This document shows positions 1 to 11,268 of a stretch of 64,000 nt of DNA, piece by piece (the first letter of the stretch is position 1; every line of letters starts with the position of its first letter). The stretch is from Maratus speciosus (taxonomy: Eukaryota; Arthropoda; Arachnida; Araneae; Salticidae): NCBI GenBank assembly GCA_963932465.1, contig OZ010800.1, positions 97,483,307 through 97,547,306 of the forward strand, in the 5' to 3' direction. Position numbers and translations under genes: made by a program. The notes beneath the pieces were generated by a model that saw nothing but the letters and a program-made list of their open reading frames with translations, was not told the DNA's origin and made no database searches.

Positions 1-1452
1 TAGCCCCCCTTTATCTTTAACCAATGAATCGCCAAAAAAGGAATCAGGGAAGCTCCTTAACATAATAAACCGGTATACCAAATTTGGAGCAAAGCGAATA
101 ATTCTGCATGAAAAACCCGTTTATATAAATTAAGTGGGGTGGCCTAGCCCCCTTTCCCCCTTTATCTTTAACCAATAAACCCCTAAAACTACTAAAGGAA
201 TTCCTTAACATAATAAACCGGTATACCAACTTCGGAGCAAATCGAATCATTCTGCATGAAAAAACCATTTATCTGAATTAAAAGGTGTGGACTAGCCCCC
301 TTTCCCCCCTTTATTCTTAAATAATGAACTCCCAAAACTAATCAGGGAAGTTCCTTAACATAATAAACCGGTATACCAAATTCGGAGCAAATCAAATCAT
401 TCTGCATGAAAAACACAATTATATGAATTAAGGAGGTGGACTAGCCCCATTTTCCCCTTTATTCTTAACCAATGAACCCCAACAACTAATCAGGGAAGTT
501 CCTTAAGATAATAAACCGGTATACCAATTTTGGACTAATCAGGGATGTTCCTTATCATAATAAACCGGTATACCAAATTCGGAGCAAATCGAACCATTCT
601 GCATGAAAAACCCATTTATTTCAATTAAGAGGGGCGGGCTAACCTCCCTTTTCCCCCTTTACCCTTAACCAGTGAACCCCCAAAACTAATCAGGGAAGTT
701 CCTTAACATAATAAACCGTTATACCAAATTCAGAGCAAATCGAATCATTCTGCATAAAAAACTCATTTATCTGATTTAAGGGGGTGTACTAACCCCGTTT
801 TTCCCCCTTTATCCTTAACCAATGAACTCCCAAAACTGATCAGGGGAGTTCCTTAACATAATAATCGGCATACCAAATTCGGAGCAAATCGAATCATTCT
901 GCATGAAAAACACATTTATCTGATTAAGTGGGGTGGACTAACCCCGTTTTCCCCCCTTTATCCTTAACCAATGAACTCCCAAAACTGATCAGGGAAGTTC
1001 CTTAACATAATAAACCGGTATACCAAATTCGGAGCAAATCGAATCATTCTGCATGAAAAACAAATTTATCTAAATTAAGGGGGGGGGACTAACCCCGTTT
1101 TTCCACCTTTATCCTTAACCAATGAACTCCCAAAACTAATCAGGGATGTTCCTTAACATAATAAACCGGTATACCAAATTCGGAGCAAATCGAATGATTC
1201 TACATGAAAAACCATTTTTCTGAATTAAGGGGGGGTGGACTAACCCCGTTTCCCTCCCTTTATCCTTAACCAATGAACCCCAAAAACTAATAATGGATGT
1301 TCCTTAACATAATAAACCGGTATACCAAATTCGGAGCAAATCGAATGATTCTGCATGAAAAACCCATTTTTCTGAATTAAGTGGGGGTGACTAACACCGT
1401 TTCCCCCCTTTTATCCATAACCAATGAACTCCCAAAACTAATCAGGAAAGCG
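1..1452. repeat. ~150-bp satellite array, block 1
   Basis: Monomers of about 148-152 bp recur head to tail. The best-conserved core is CCTTAACATAATAAACCGG, seen near 57, 205, 353, 501, 701, 851, 999, 1150 and 1301, followed by a segment rich in TTCGGAGCAAATCGAAT and then alternating G-rich and C-rich runs. One monomer near 540-555 is truncated to about 50 bp. Monomers differ by scattered substitutions and by length changes in the homopolymer runs. The array runs off the left edge of the window. Short open frames across it are not conserved between monomers, so it is not coding. Confidence 0.95.
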
Positions 1453-1690
1453 CCTTAGCACAATGAACCTAGGAAAAAATTTTGAAACAAATCGGATGTT
1501 TCTATCAAGAGTTATCGCGTTACGCACATACATACATACCAGAACGGGAGGGCACATTAGCTCTCAGGCTTTGATAGCCTGTGAGCTAAATAAAAAAGAA
1601 AAGTGCCCAGCTAAACTGATGGCATTGAGCTCACAGGCTATTCACACTAATTGTATATTATACACTTATTTTAAAGAATAATGCCCCTCA
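1453..1690. other. Array tail and hairpin block, copy 1
   Basis: The last core degenerates to a variant with AATGAACCTAGG, then comes a cap with AAGAGTTATCGCGTTACG and a short (ACAT)n run. After this lies a hairpin-rich segment: an imperfect inverted repeat at 1558-1588 around TTGAT, and AGCCTGTGAGCT at 1576-1587 whose exact reverse complement lies at 1628-1639. A closely similar block lies at 4018-4196, so array plus tail is a higher-order unit. The open frame at 1463-1681 spans this non-coding block and is not credited as a gene. Confidence 0.8.
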
Positions 1691-4017
1691 AAAAAATAAG
1701 TGAAGGGGAATTAGCCCCCGTTTCCCCCGTTATACTTAACCAGTGAACCTCCAAATCTCACCAGGGAAGCCCCTTATCAAAATAAACCGGTATACCAAAT
1801 TTGGAGCAAATCGATTAATCCTGCAAAAAAAAAACATTTATCTAAATTAAGGGGGTGGACTAGCCCCCCTTTATCTTTAACCAATGAATCGCCAAAACGT
1901 ATCAGGGAAGCTCCTTAACATAATAAACCGGTATACCAAATTTGGAGCAAAGCGAATAATTCTGCATGAAAAACCCGTTTATATAAATTAAGGGGGGTGG
2001 CCTAGCCCCCCTTCCCCCTTTATCTTTAACCAATAAACCCCCAAAACTAATCAAGGAAGTTCCTTAACATAATAAACCGGTATACCAACTTCGGAGCAAA
2101 TCGAATTATTCTGCATGAAAAAACCATTTATCTGAATTAAAATGGGTGGACTAGCCCCATTTCCCCCCTTTATTCTTAACTAATGAACCCCCAAAACTAA
2201 TCAGGAAAGTTCCTTAACTTAATAAACCAGTATACCAAATTCGGAGCAAAATCGAATAATTCTGCATGAAATACCCATTTATCTGAATTAAAAGGGGTGG
2301 ACTAGCCCACTTTCCCCCCTTTATTCTTAACTAATGAACCTCCAAAACTAATCAGGGAAGTTCCTTAACATAATAAACCGGTAGAACAAATTCGGAGCAA
2401 ATCGAATCATTCTGCATGAAAAACCCGTTTCTCTGAATTAAAAGGGGTGAACGAACCCCGTTTTCCCCCCCTTATCCTTAAGCAATGAACTCCCAAAACT
2501 AATGAGGGAAGTTCATTAACATAATAAACCGGTATACCAAATTCGGAGCAAATCCAATGATTCTGCGTGAAAACCCCATTTATCTGAATTAAGGGGGTGG
2601 ACTAACCCCCCTTTCCCCCTTTATCATTAATTAATGAACCCCCAAAACTAATCAGGGAAGTTCCTTAACATAATAAACCGGTATACCAACTTCGGAGCAA
2701 ATCGAATCATTCTGCATGAAAAACCCATTTATCAAAATTAAGAGGGGCGGGCTAACCTCCCTTTTCCCCCTTTATCCTTAACCAATGAACCCTCAAAACT
2801 AATCAGGGAAGTTCCTTATCATAATAAACCGGTATACCAACTTCGGACCAAATCGAATGATTCTGCATGAAAAAACACATTTATCTGAATTAAGGGGGGT
2901 GCACTAACCCCGTTTTACCCCTTTATCCTTAACCAATGAACTCCCAAAACTAATCAGGGAAGTTCCTTAACATAATAAACCGGTATACCAAATTCGGAGC
3001 AAATCGAATAATTCTGCATAATATACCCATTTATCTGAATTAAGGGGATGGACTAACCCCCCTTTACCCCCTTTATACTTAACAAGTGAACCTCCAAATC
3101 TAATCAAGGAAGCTCCTTATCATAATAAACCGGTATACGAAATTTGGAGCAAATCGAATAATCTTGCAAAAAAAAAAAACATTTATCTAAATTAAGAGGG
3201 TGGACTAGCCCCCCTTTATCCTTAACAAATGAATCGCCAAAACGAATCAGGGAAGCTCCTTAACATAATAAACCGGTATACCAACTTCGGAGCAAATCGG
3301 AACATTCTGCATGAAAAACCCATTTATCTAAATTAAGAGGGGCGGGCTAACCTCACTTTTCCCCCTTTACCCTTAACCAATGAAGCCCCAAAACTATTCA
3401 GGGAAGTCCCTTAACATAATAAACCAGTATACCAAATTCGGAGCAAATCGAATCATTCTGCATGAAAAACACATTTATCTCAATTAAGTGGGGTGGACTA
3501 ACCCCGTTTCCCCCCCCCCTTTATCCTTAACCAATGAACTCCCACAACTGATCAGGGAAGTTCCTTAACATAATAAACCGGTATAACAAATTCGGAGCAA
3601 ATCGAATCATTCTGCATGAAAAACACATTTATCTGAATTAAGGGGGGGATGGACTAACCCCGTTTTTCCCCCTTTATCATTATCCAATGATCTCCCAAAA
3701 CTGATCAGGAAGTTCCTTAACATAATAAACCGGTATACCAAATTCGGAACAAATCGAATCTTTCTGCATGAAAAACCCATTTATCTGAATGAAGGGGGGG
3801 GGGGGTGAACTAACCTCATTTTTCCACCTTTATCCTTAACCAATGAACTCGCAAAACTAATCAGGGAAGTTCCTTAACATAGTAAACCGGTATACGAAAT
3901 TCGGAGCAAATCGAATGATTCTGCATGAAAAACCCATTTATCTGAATTAAGGGGTGGACTAACCCCCCTTTTCCCCCTTTATCCTTAACCAATGAACTCC
4001 CAAAACTAATCAGGGAA
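1691..4017. repeat. ~150-bp satellite array, block 2
   Basis: About 15 further monomers of the same satellite, with cores near 1770, 1913, 2064, 2211, 2362, 2513, 2662, 2812, 2964, 3113, 3258, 3409, 3566, 3712 and 3870. A variant monomer pair (one with an A-rich run before CATTTATCTAAATTAAG, the next beginning TAGCCCCCCTTTATC and containing AATGAATCGCC) appears at about 1800-1900 and 3160-3260 and again at position 1. This implies a higher-order repeat on top of the monomer period. Confidence 0.95.
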
Positions 4018-4196
4018 GCGCGATATCACAATGAACCTAGGAAAAAATTTTGAAGCAAATCGGTTGTTTCTATCAAGAGTTATCGCGTTACGTACATACA
4101 TACGTACGTACGTACATACATACATACATACATACATACACACAGAACGGGCGGGCACATTAGCTCTCAGGCTTTGATAGCCTGTGAGCTAAAAAG
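4018..4196. other. Array tail and hairpin block, copy 2
   Basis: Nearly the same as 1453-1590: AATGAACCTAGG, a cap with AAGAGTTATCGCGTTACG, an (ACAT)/(ACGT)n microsatellite at about 4091-4142, then GGGCACATTAGCTCTCAGG and its hairpin partner. The microsatellite is longer than in the first copy. The satellite stops here, so this block marks the right end of the repeat domain. Confidence 0.8.
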
Positions 4197-4697
4197 CACA
4201 ATTGCAATTTTTTTCAAAACTTTAAATACCGCATATTTTTAATTTCTACACCGTCCAATAGGAAAAAAAAGAACTTTTAAAGGCGATATGTTTGAAAACT
4301 ATGTGGCAATTTATTTGAAAACTGTATTGCAATATACTCAGTTTTTAAAATATTTTTCAAGCATGATTTTTTAAAAAATCTATCTCTATAGACGATTATG
4401 AAAAATAAATTCCGTTTGATCTTAAATTTAATATAAATAGTTCATTATTTGATTCCAACTTATATTCCATAACGAAATAAAAACAATCATGAACTAATAA
4501 ATACAACAATAAAATGTAAATAAAACTCAAATTTAAGACATGTAATCGAATTTTGCTTTTCCTTCCACTGAAATGAACAGAATCAAAAAGGTTGATTGTA
4601 AATAGCGATTTTTTGAGATTTCTTCGACTGTTAACTCCTGACGTGAGATCAGTATGGAAATATAGCTTTTAATACGTTTCAAAACTTTATTTAAACG
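4197..4697. other. AT-rich unique sequence, no gene seen
   Basis: Long runs of A and T with stops in all frames. I see no coding pattern, RNA gene or terminal repeat here. Confidence 0.6.
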
Positions 4698-5040
4698 CAT
4701 TATTGCTATTTTTCAATAAATATGATTTTTAGTACAGTTTGTGGGCATTCTAAAAAATGTATTAAAAGTAAAAAATCTATTAAATTTATCAATTAAAAAA
4801 ACATTATACCCGTGTGAATCTTTCTCACCGCAATCCTTCAGATTATTTGCTTATACGTTTTTTCATTAATTTTTTATTATCAGCAATTATTTTAATCGAA
4901 AAGGGTGTTTTAACGATACAGTAGAGCGCCGATTATCGGAACTCCAATTAACCGAACTTTCAATTAACCGAAAAACCTATTTCTCTCAAAAAAATTTTTA
5001 ATCGAACTGTCAATTATCCGAACAGTCTATTTCTCTCTCT

Positions 5041-5074
<34 letters not shown>

Positions 5075-6350
5075 AACCAAACTTCCAATTATCCAAATAC
5101 CCTAATTCTCTTTTTTAACGCATTATTGCTATTTTTATTATAAATATGATTTTTAGTACAGTTAGCGGGCTTTCTAAAAAATACACTCGTGTCCAAAATT
5201 AAGGAACCAGTCACTGAATGCTAATTTTTAAATAAGCAAATACTCAAAAGAAAATAATATAATTCCAATAATTACTATCCCTATAGCACAGATAGTCCAT
5301 ATAACATCTCATTCATGTCACACATGGTAGTGTCACAGTCACTACAGTGAAACAAAAAATCGGAAATTCCATGCATCTCATTATGAGTCTCAAGTGATCA
5401 CTATATGTGACTTCACTGAGCCGTCAATGTGACTGCTGTTTTCTGGCGAGTCACCGGGTGACTTTACAATGTAGTTACATTGTGTCTCTCATGTGACTGT
5501 CATTTTTAGACTTAATTTCAAAGTTATCATGAACGTTGCATTACGATAATGCACCAAACAATATCACAGTATAGTCATATGGTGACTTTTCACAAAAGAG
5601 CACAATGGTAACTTCACAGTAGTCTCTCTAGTCATCATGTGACTTTAATGTGACGTAATTTAGTAACTTATCACGATGACTTTGAAATTGAGTCTGCAGA
5701 TGACAGTCACATGATAGTCACAATGTAACTACATTGTAAAGTCACATGGTGACTCGTCATAAAGCAGCAGTCACAATGACGGCTCAGTGGAGTCACATAT
5801 ATTGATCATTTGAGACTTATAATGAGATGTATGGAATTTCCTATTTTTTGCTTCACCGTAGCGACTGTGACACTTGTGACCATGTGTGACATGAATGAGA
5901 TGTTATATGAACTAGCTGTGCTGTAGAGGTAGTAATTATTCGAATTATATTATTTCCTTTTGAGTATTCGCGTATTTGAAAATGGGCATTTTGCGATTGG
6001 TCCTTAATTTTGGACACCAGTGTATATTAAAAGAAAAAAGTCTACTAAAGTTATCAACTAAAAAAACATTAGACCCGTGCAAGACTTTCTCACCGCAATC
6101 TTTTAGATTATTTACTTTTACGTTTTTTCATTATTATTTTTTTTTTATCAGCAATTATTTTTATCAAAAAACGTGTTTTAACGATTCAGTAGAGCGCCGA
6201 TTATCGAACTCCAATTAACCGAACTTCCAATTATCCGAACAACCTAATTCTCTTCCAAAAATATTTAACCGAACTGTCAATTATCTGAACAGCCTATTTA
6301 TCTCAAAAATTTGTTTTTAACCAAACTTCTAATTATCCAAATACCACATT
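4698..6350. repeat. Tandem duplication of a pogo-type transposon end
   Basis: The segment 4698-5117 (AACGCATTATTGCT onward, then a pogo-like terminus at 4919) is repeated from about 5118. In the second copy the sequence is interrupted at 5184-6022 by a foldback element and then resumes, ending with the same pogo-like terminus at 6187 and its subterminal CCAATTA.CCGAAC repeats. Without the insertion the second copy is about 390-400 bp. The first copy also carries a poly-A run at about 5042-5072. The duplication predates the foldback insertion, because copy 1 is uninterrupted. Confidence 0.8.
5184..6022. mobile_element. Foldback MITE, Tc1/mariner-like ends, TA target duplication
   Basis: Starts CACTCGTGTCCAAAATTAAG and ends with its inverse, CTTAATTTTGGACACCAGTG, flanked by TA at 5182-5183 and 6023-6024. 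Inverted arms of roughly 350 bp cover most of the element and are dense in GTCACNNNGTGAC-like motifs; the loop is about 150 bp. The duplicated host copy near 4750-4770 reads AAAAAATGTATTAAAAG, matching the flanks with the element removed, so boundaries and TA duplication are directly supported. No transposase frame is present, so it must be non-autonomous. Tc1/mariner assignment rests on TA target and terminal sequence. Confidence 0.88.
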
Positions 6351-6870
6351 TCTCTCATTCTTTTCCTTTCAGATTTAGCATTCGAAATCGAATCTCGGAT
6401 CCAGGCCCGTAACATACAGAAGCCTTTGAATGTTTCGAAACCGCTAATGGCCCGAAAGGAGGAAGAACGTTGATCATATTTAAGTAACGTATTTAAGAAG
6501 AGTTCGAGATATGGCAGCATTGAAGAGAATGCCTTCTTTGAAGCATGTAACAATCGAAAGCTTTTTTGCTTAATTTATAATCTCTGGGGTTCAGAAAATA
6601 GTAAAAAGAGAAAAAGGAAAATTTTAAATGATAAAAAAGTAAAAATTAAAAATAAAAAAAAAATAAATAAATAGACAACCCCCCCCCCCCAATTTTTAAA
6701 CCACCATTGGCTGCACCACTAACTGGTGCTGCCAGTCCTAAGCCGGGATAAAGTGTGAAGGTTTTAATACACTCAGAAACATCCCTTAAATTGTCTCTTC
6801 GTTTATCCAAATTTTTGTTCATCCGAACTAAAGTTGGTTCCGACGTGTTCGAATAATCGGATCTCTAATG
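6187..6870 (-). mobile_element. Decayed pogo/Tigger-like DNA transposon
   Basis: Left terminus CAGTAGAGCGCCGATTAT pairs with the inverse of the right terminus, which reads CATTAGAGATCCGATTAT on the minus strand. TA follows the right end; an upstream duplicate of the left end at 4919 is preceded by TA. The ends and the subterminal CCAATTATCCGAAC repeats are typical of pogo/Tigger elements. The interior is deleted and keeps only a C-terminal transposase piece on the minus strand. Confidence 0.7.
6329..6553 (-). pseudogene. Pogo/Tigger transposase C-terminal fragment
   Basis: A 74-codon open frame whose middle (LELFLNTLLKYDQ, then FCMLRAWIRDSI) resembles the tail of Tigger/jerky-type transposases, where a helix of the form EALEAALKYIEQ is followed by a DLLLLRRWRD-like motif. 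It sits immediately inside the left terminal repeat, where the end of such a transposase belongs. The DDE catalytic domain and the N-terminal DNA-binding domain are missing. The similarity is weak and judged by eye; a random open frame is the alternative, but position and orientation favour a remnant. Confidence 0.45.
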
Positions 6871-7430
6871 TATATAAGTATACCATGTCGAAAGTCGTTT
6901 GCAGAACCTTTCGAAAAATACCACATTCATTGATATGTCTTTAGTATGTGAAGAAAAAAATCGATGTCAACTTAAAAAATAATATATATGATGGTTTTCA
7001 CCTGTATTCTGCAACCCGGGAAGCCCGGTTTATACCGTTGTTATTTTAAAAGAATAGAATTGTACTGTATGTATAAACAATCAACTAAAATTTTGCTTCG
7101 ATTAGAAAATTTTTACGAAAGTTGCATTCCAGAAATGGAAAAGAAAACATGAGAAAATAGATGGTCAGACACACATACAATTTTATAATTCTAATAAAAT
7201 TTACAATAGAACCACAACCAAAGTCCCGTAAAGATGTTTCCTCAAAATATCTCCATAATATAATTTAGAAATATTTATTCGTGGATATTTGTTTTTCTCA
7301 AAACAATAAAAGTAATAAAGGAAGAAAGAATGAATTGGAAAAATTTTCAAAGAATAGCCTCCTTTCTAACACTCGATGCAATTTACAAGAAAATGACGAT
7401 TTGCAAATTCATTAAGGCATTATTCAGCAG
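6871..7430. other. AT-rich unique sequence, no gene seen
   Basis: No credible coding region. A small GC-rich patch (AACCCGGGAAGCCCGG at about 7013) resembles another at about 9938 (AACCCGGGTTCCCC), possibly the same ancient repeat. Confidence 0.5.
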
Positions 7431-8030
7431 TTCTCCAGAACTAATGCACGGATTTTCATCAAACTCCAGATTCTATTAGTCCATGATATGCGTTGACGTT
7501 TTATACATTTTGGTGTAAATCGCTCAACAGGTGGTGCTGCTATGCTGCATTTTTTGCGATTTCCGCAACAGAAGTAATGCACGGATTTTCATCAAACTTC
7601 AAATTCAGATACATTTTGATAAGAATTGGTGATAAATTGGTATGAATTAGTGTTTTTATGTTATGGTGCAAATCGTTCACCAGGTGCCGCTACTATGCTG
7701 CATTTTTCAGAATTAGCACTATAGCTCTATTTCAATAACTAATGCACGAATTTTCATCAAACTTTAAATTCAGGTATGCCTTGATATGAATTAGTTCTGT
7801 TTATGTTTTGGTGCAAATCGCTAAATAGGTGGTAATCGCTCAATGCTGCTATGCTACATTTTTCAGAAATTTCCGCTATAGCTCTATCTCAAGAACTAAT
7901 GCACGATTTTCCATCAAACGTCAAATTCAGATACACTGTAAAAAAAACACAGGACATTCACTGTGATCGAGTTTGTTCTGGCAAATCTACAGTGGTTTTT
8001 TACAGTGTATATTTTGATAAGAATTGGTGC
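7430..8030. repeat. Four-copy tandem repeat, 133-167 bp period
   Basis: The phrase CTAATGCACGGATTTTCATC recurs near 7441, 7573, 7740 and 7897. Each is followed by a segment with TGGTGCAAATCGCT and TGCTATGCTGCATTTTTC. The copies differ by indels. The fourth copy is interrupted by a 74-bp MITE. Open frames at 7851-8033 and 7914-8114 are by-products of the repeat and insertion. Confidence 0.85.
7934..8007. mobile_element. 74-bp MITE with CACTGTAAAA ends, TA target
   Basis: Starts CACTGTAAAAAAAACAC and ends GTGGTTTTTTACAGTG, nearly perfect inverted termini, flanked by TA at 7932-7933 and 8008-8009. The second repeat copy at about 7610 reads CAGATACATTTTGATAAG, equal to the flanks with the element and one TA removed, so the insertion is precise. 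It has no coding capacity and would depend on a Tc1/mariner-type transposase elsewhere. The interior has little room for anything but the two ends. Confidence 0.85.
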
Positions 8031-8039
8031 TAAATTGAT

Positions 8040-9048
8040 GTAATTTCTTGTACAATTTAATTGATTTAATTGACGTGATTTATATAGAAGAAAGTTTTGT
8101 GATAGCCACAACATGCTAGTTTATATTTCAAATCTGATTTTTAAAGTTATTAATGAAAATTTTCTGTAATGTTTGCAATTATGTTACTCCTTCTACTAAC
8201 TCGTTGACAAATGGAAATAATGTTATAGAAAAAGTGAAACATTTATAAATACCATTTTCCATATTACATTAAAAAAGATAAAAAATATTTTAAATAAGTA
8301 ACGATGGTGATTAATATCTCCAAGGAACTTATTGAGCCTAAAAGTTAAATGATATCCTTTTCGCCACTATCCAACATATAGTTGAAAAGTGTTTATGACG
8401 TCAGCTTTTTTATCCATCTCTCTGTCTGGAGGCTGGAAATCTGTCAGTCTGTGCTCTAACTCACATAAAAATACTTGGAATACCACCAGCTTGATATCAC
8501 TTGTTGTGCTTTACCATAAGCCATTCCCTATTAAAATGGAACGTGTGTCATTTATAGTTCATTTACAAGGTCCTACAAAAATAATCTGCTACATTATGGA
8601 TTATCGCTTGCTATCTGTTTCATGAAAGTCACAATATTTGAAAATCGTGTTACATTCATGGTACATTAGGTTGTGTGTATAATTCCTATAGGTCATATAC
8701 AGAGATGTGGAAAATAATTTGTATGCATCTACTTTGTCAGACTTCGAGTAATTTCTGATACGTGAAAAAATTATCTACTTTTTCTATATTAAGCAAATAT
8801 TCTAAATATTGGGCTTAAATAACTCCGAGGTGTGTTTTAATTGTGTTATGTATTTTTCCAGTTTAACTTTATTTAGTTAGTAAACAATAAGGTGTGTTTA
8901 TATATAAATAAATTCATATACAGAGTTATTAAAAAATGAGTTATACAGTCTATGGATGGTAAATGCTGGATGTGACATTTTAGCTGAGTTCTGCGTTTAA
9001 TTAAATTTTAGCTAATTGTGTGATGTGTATAAAATTATGTAGATAATA
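8040..9048. other. AT-rich unique sequence, no gene seen
   Basis: The longest frame (78 codons at 8389-8625) shows no recognisable domain and no coding bias against its surroundings. Nothing else stands out. Confidence 0.5.
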
Positions 9049-9903
9049 TACAGGGTGTAAAACATATTTCAAGCCACCATATACGGTGGCACCCGAAAAA
9101 ACGTACACACATATTTTGAATTTTAATGGTGAATTAAATTAAAAAAAAAAAAACTATGTGGAGAGTAACAAATCTATAGATCATATACACGTCTTCTCAA
9201 AAGAAACCGAATGATCTGCGGGAGACAGCGGGCATTAATTATTCAAATTTTTAGTTCAACTGTGTTGTCAGATTTCTAAATTGCTTATTTTGATATCTTC
9301 TTTTAGCTTAATAATTTGTGAAGTTTTGTTACATTATTCTGGAAATGTTGGAAAGTTTTTCATGATCTAAGAGTGATGTATTATTTTTCTTTCTTTTTTT
9401 ATTCATATATTCATTCACCTTTATTAATCCATAATATATATTAATCTCTTATGTTTGCGAAAAATAGTCATCATTTAATTTTTTTTTTTATCCATTAGCT
9501 CTGAAATTAAAAATTCTATCTCCGGAAGTAGAAATCTTTTCTCCTGTGGAAACGATGTCATTTAAAAAAAGTATTATGCTTGAAAATCGCGAAATTTGAA
9601 AGTAAAGTTTGTTTTTATATAAAGGCTTAATTTTGATGTTAAAATTTGTGATTTCTTTACGATTGTACATAAATTGCGTAATTTAGTTTGGTTTTTAATT
9701 TTCAATCCAAGATTAGGGCCCAAGAGCTATTAGTGATTTTTCAATACATTACAAGGTGTCTTATTTTCAGTACTCCGGAAGTGACGTCATATTTTTCGTA
9801 ACATTTTTCTCGAAAACTTAGATGTATGGACACTTTTCATGAACTATGAGCGAGGATTCTCGTTCTGCAAATTTTGTGCAGTGATATCCGAACACCTTGT
9901 ATA
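9049..9903. mobile_element. Possible DNA transposon remnant(s) with ACA(G/A)GGTGT ends
   Basis: ATACAGGGTGT at 9049 is inversely related to ACACCTTGTAT ending near 9903, and a second ACAAGGTGTC at 9751 pairs with AACACCTTGT at 9891, giving either a long (about 850 bp) or a short (about 150 bp) element. The right end (GATATCCGAACACCTTGTAT) is of a type common at the ends of arthropod non-autonomous transposons. No target duplication is clear and the family is unassigned. Confidence 0.35.
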
Positions 9904-10197
9904 TTAATGCAACATTAATAACACATTTAAGGGTTCCAACCCGGGTTCCCCAGTTTACAGAACATAACTGAAAACCCTTATATTTTTATTGATAACTGTA
10001 ATAGATTTCTAAAGTTTAACACATTATTTTGATTACCCACTAACAAAATCAAAAAGATTTTTTATTCAGGAAAACTAGTAATAATGCATTCAAATAAACT
10101 TTTGCATTTATTTAAACGATATTTTCTGATAAGCCGCACGTCTGGACTTAACTGCCGACAAAATCCCGAATGATTTCGCTACTGACAATAGCCTTTT

Positions 10198-10754
10198 GAT
10201 AATTTCAGTTGTTTAAAGCGCATAATTCGATTTCACATTCGATAAATTTCTATTTTATTTCTGTTATTTATTTTATTATATCCATATATTGAGGAAATTT
10301 TAATTTCGTGTTCCAAGTTAGTCGGAAACAAATGCTGGACTATTTATATGGTTTTAAGGGCAAACAGAATGATTTTTGGTTTGTAGTTAGGTTGCACGCG
10401 ATAGAAATATATTTTAAAAACTCATGCTTGGAAATTATTTAAAAAAAAGAAAGAAGTAATTTGTGATCCTTTTGATTCCGATAATTTCAGTTATTTAAAG
10501 CGCGTAATTCGATTTCACATTCGATAAATTTCTATTTTATTTGTGTTATTTATATTATTATATCCATATATTGATGAAATTTTAATTTCGTGTTCCAAGT
10601 TAGCCGGAAACAAATGCTGGACTATTTATATGGTTTTAAGAGCAAACAGAATATTTTTTTGGTTTGTAGTTAGGCTGCACGCGATAGAAATATATTTTAA
10701 AAACTCATGCTTGAATTTTTTTTTTTTTTTTAAAGAAAGAAATAATTTGTGATA
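10198..10754. repeat. Tandem duplication, ~282-bp unit
   Basis: GATAATTTCAGTTGTTTAAAG onward at 10198 is repeated at 10480 with few changes, through GCATGCTTG and an A-rich or T-rich stretch to AATAATTTGTGAT. High identity suggests a younger duplication than most repeats in this window. The 69-codon frame at 10543-10752 lies inside it and has no counterpart in copy 1. Confidence 0.9.
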
Positions 10755-10950
10755 CAACATTTCATACATTTGCACAACATTTTCAAACAAATTGCATTTG
10801 ACACACCATTTTTCTTCCTATTAGAAGATGTAAAAATCGAAAATGTACGATCTTTAGAAGTTAAAAAAATGTCAGTAAAAATAAAATTTATTCGACAGGT
10901 CTTGCCCCCATCAACATGAAGCAAGCATTATTCATGGGCATGCTTTTCCT

Positions 10951-11268
10951 CTAGATTATCTTAATACAGTGAAACCTCTCTGTAAGGGCAACCTGCTGTT
11001 CCATTGAAAATTGGCCCTTATGAGGTTTGGCCCTTGGATAGGGGTGACCAAATTTTTCATTTCTCTTTCTTTTTATCTTGCGATTTTTAAAATCTGCACA
11101 TTCTTTCAGTAAATTCTCTTTGTTTTTAACAATATTGTTTATTCGATTCTTGCTGCAGTTAAACTGTGAAGCCAATTTTCTTGCAGATGTTCCTTTATCA
11201 TGACAATTAAGATCTTTGATTTTTTCATTCAACTCCAAATGTACTCTTTGGTTTGATTTAGGTGCCAT
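10951..11268 (-). pseudogene. Pogo-type transposase N-terminal DNA-binding fragment
   Basis: A 105-codon frame starting ATG at 11268. Residues about 10-50 form a CENP-B/pogo-type helix-turn-helix: a LNEKIKDL segment, then GTSARKLASQFNCSKNRI and NNIVKNKENLL, close to the family pattern of ARKLAERFGVSKSTI with a following KNKE. Residues about 60-85 are basic. The remainder reads through the left terminal repeat (ERFHCIKII) to a stop just outside the element. A full-length relative would continue with a second HTH and a DDE domain; these are gone. The DNA-binding frame is open and starts with a methionine, so a short peptide could be made, though there is no evidence of expression. Confidence 0.75.
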
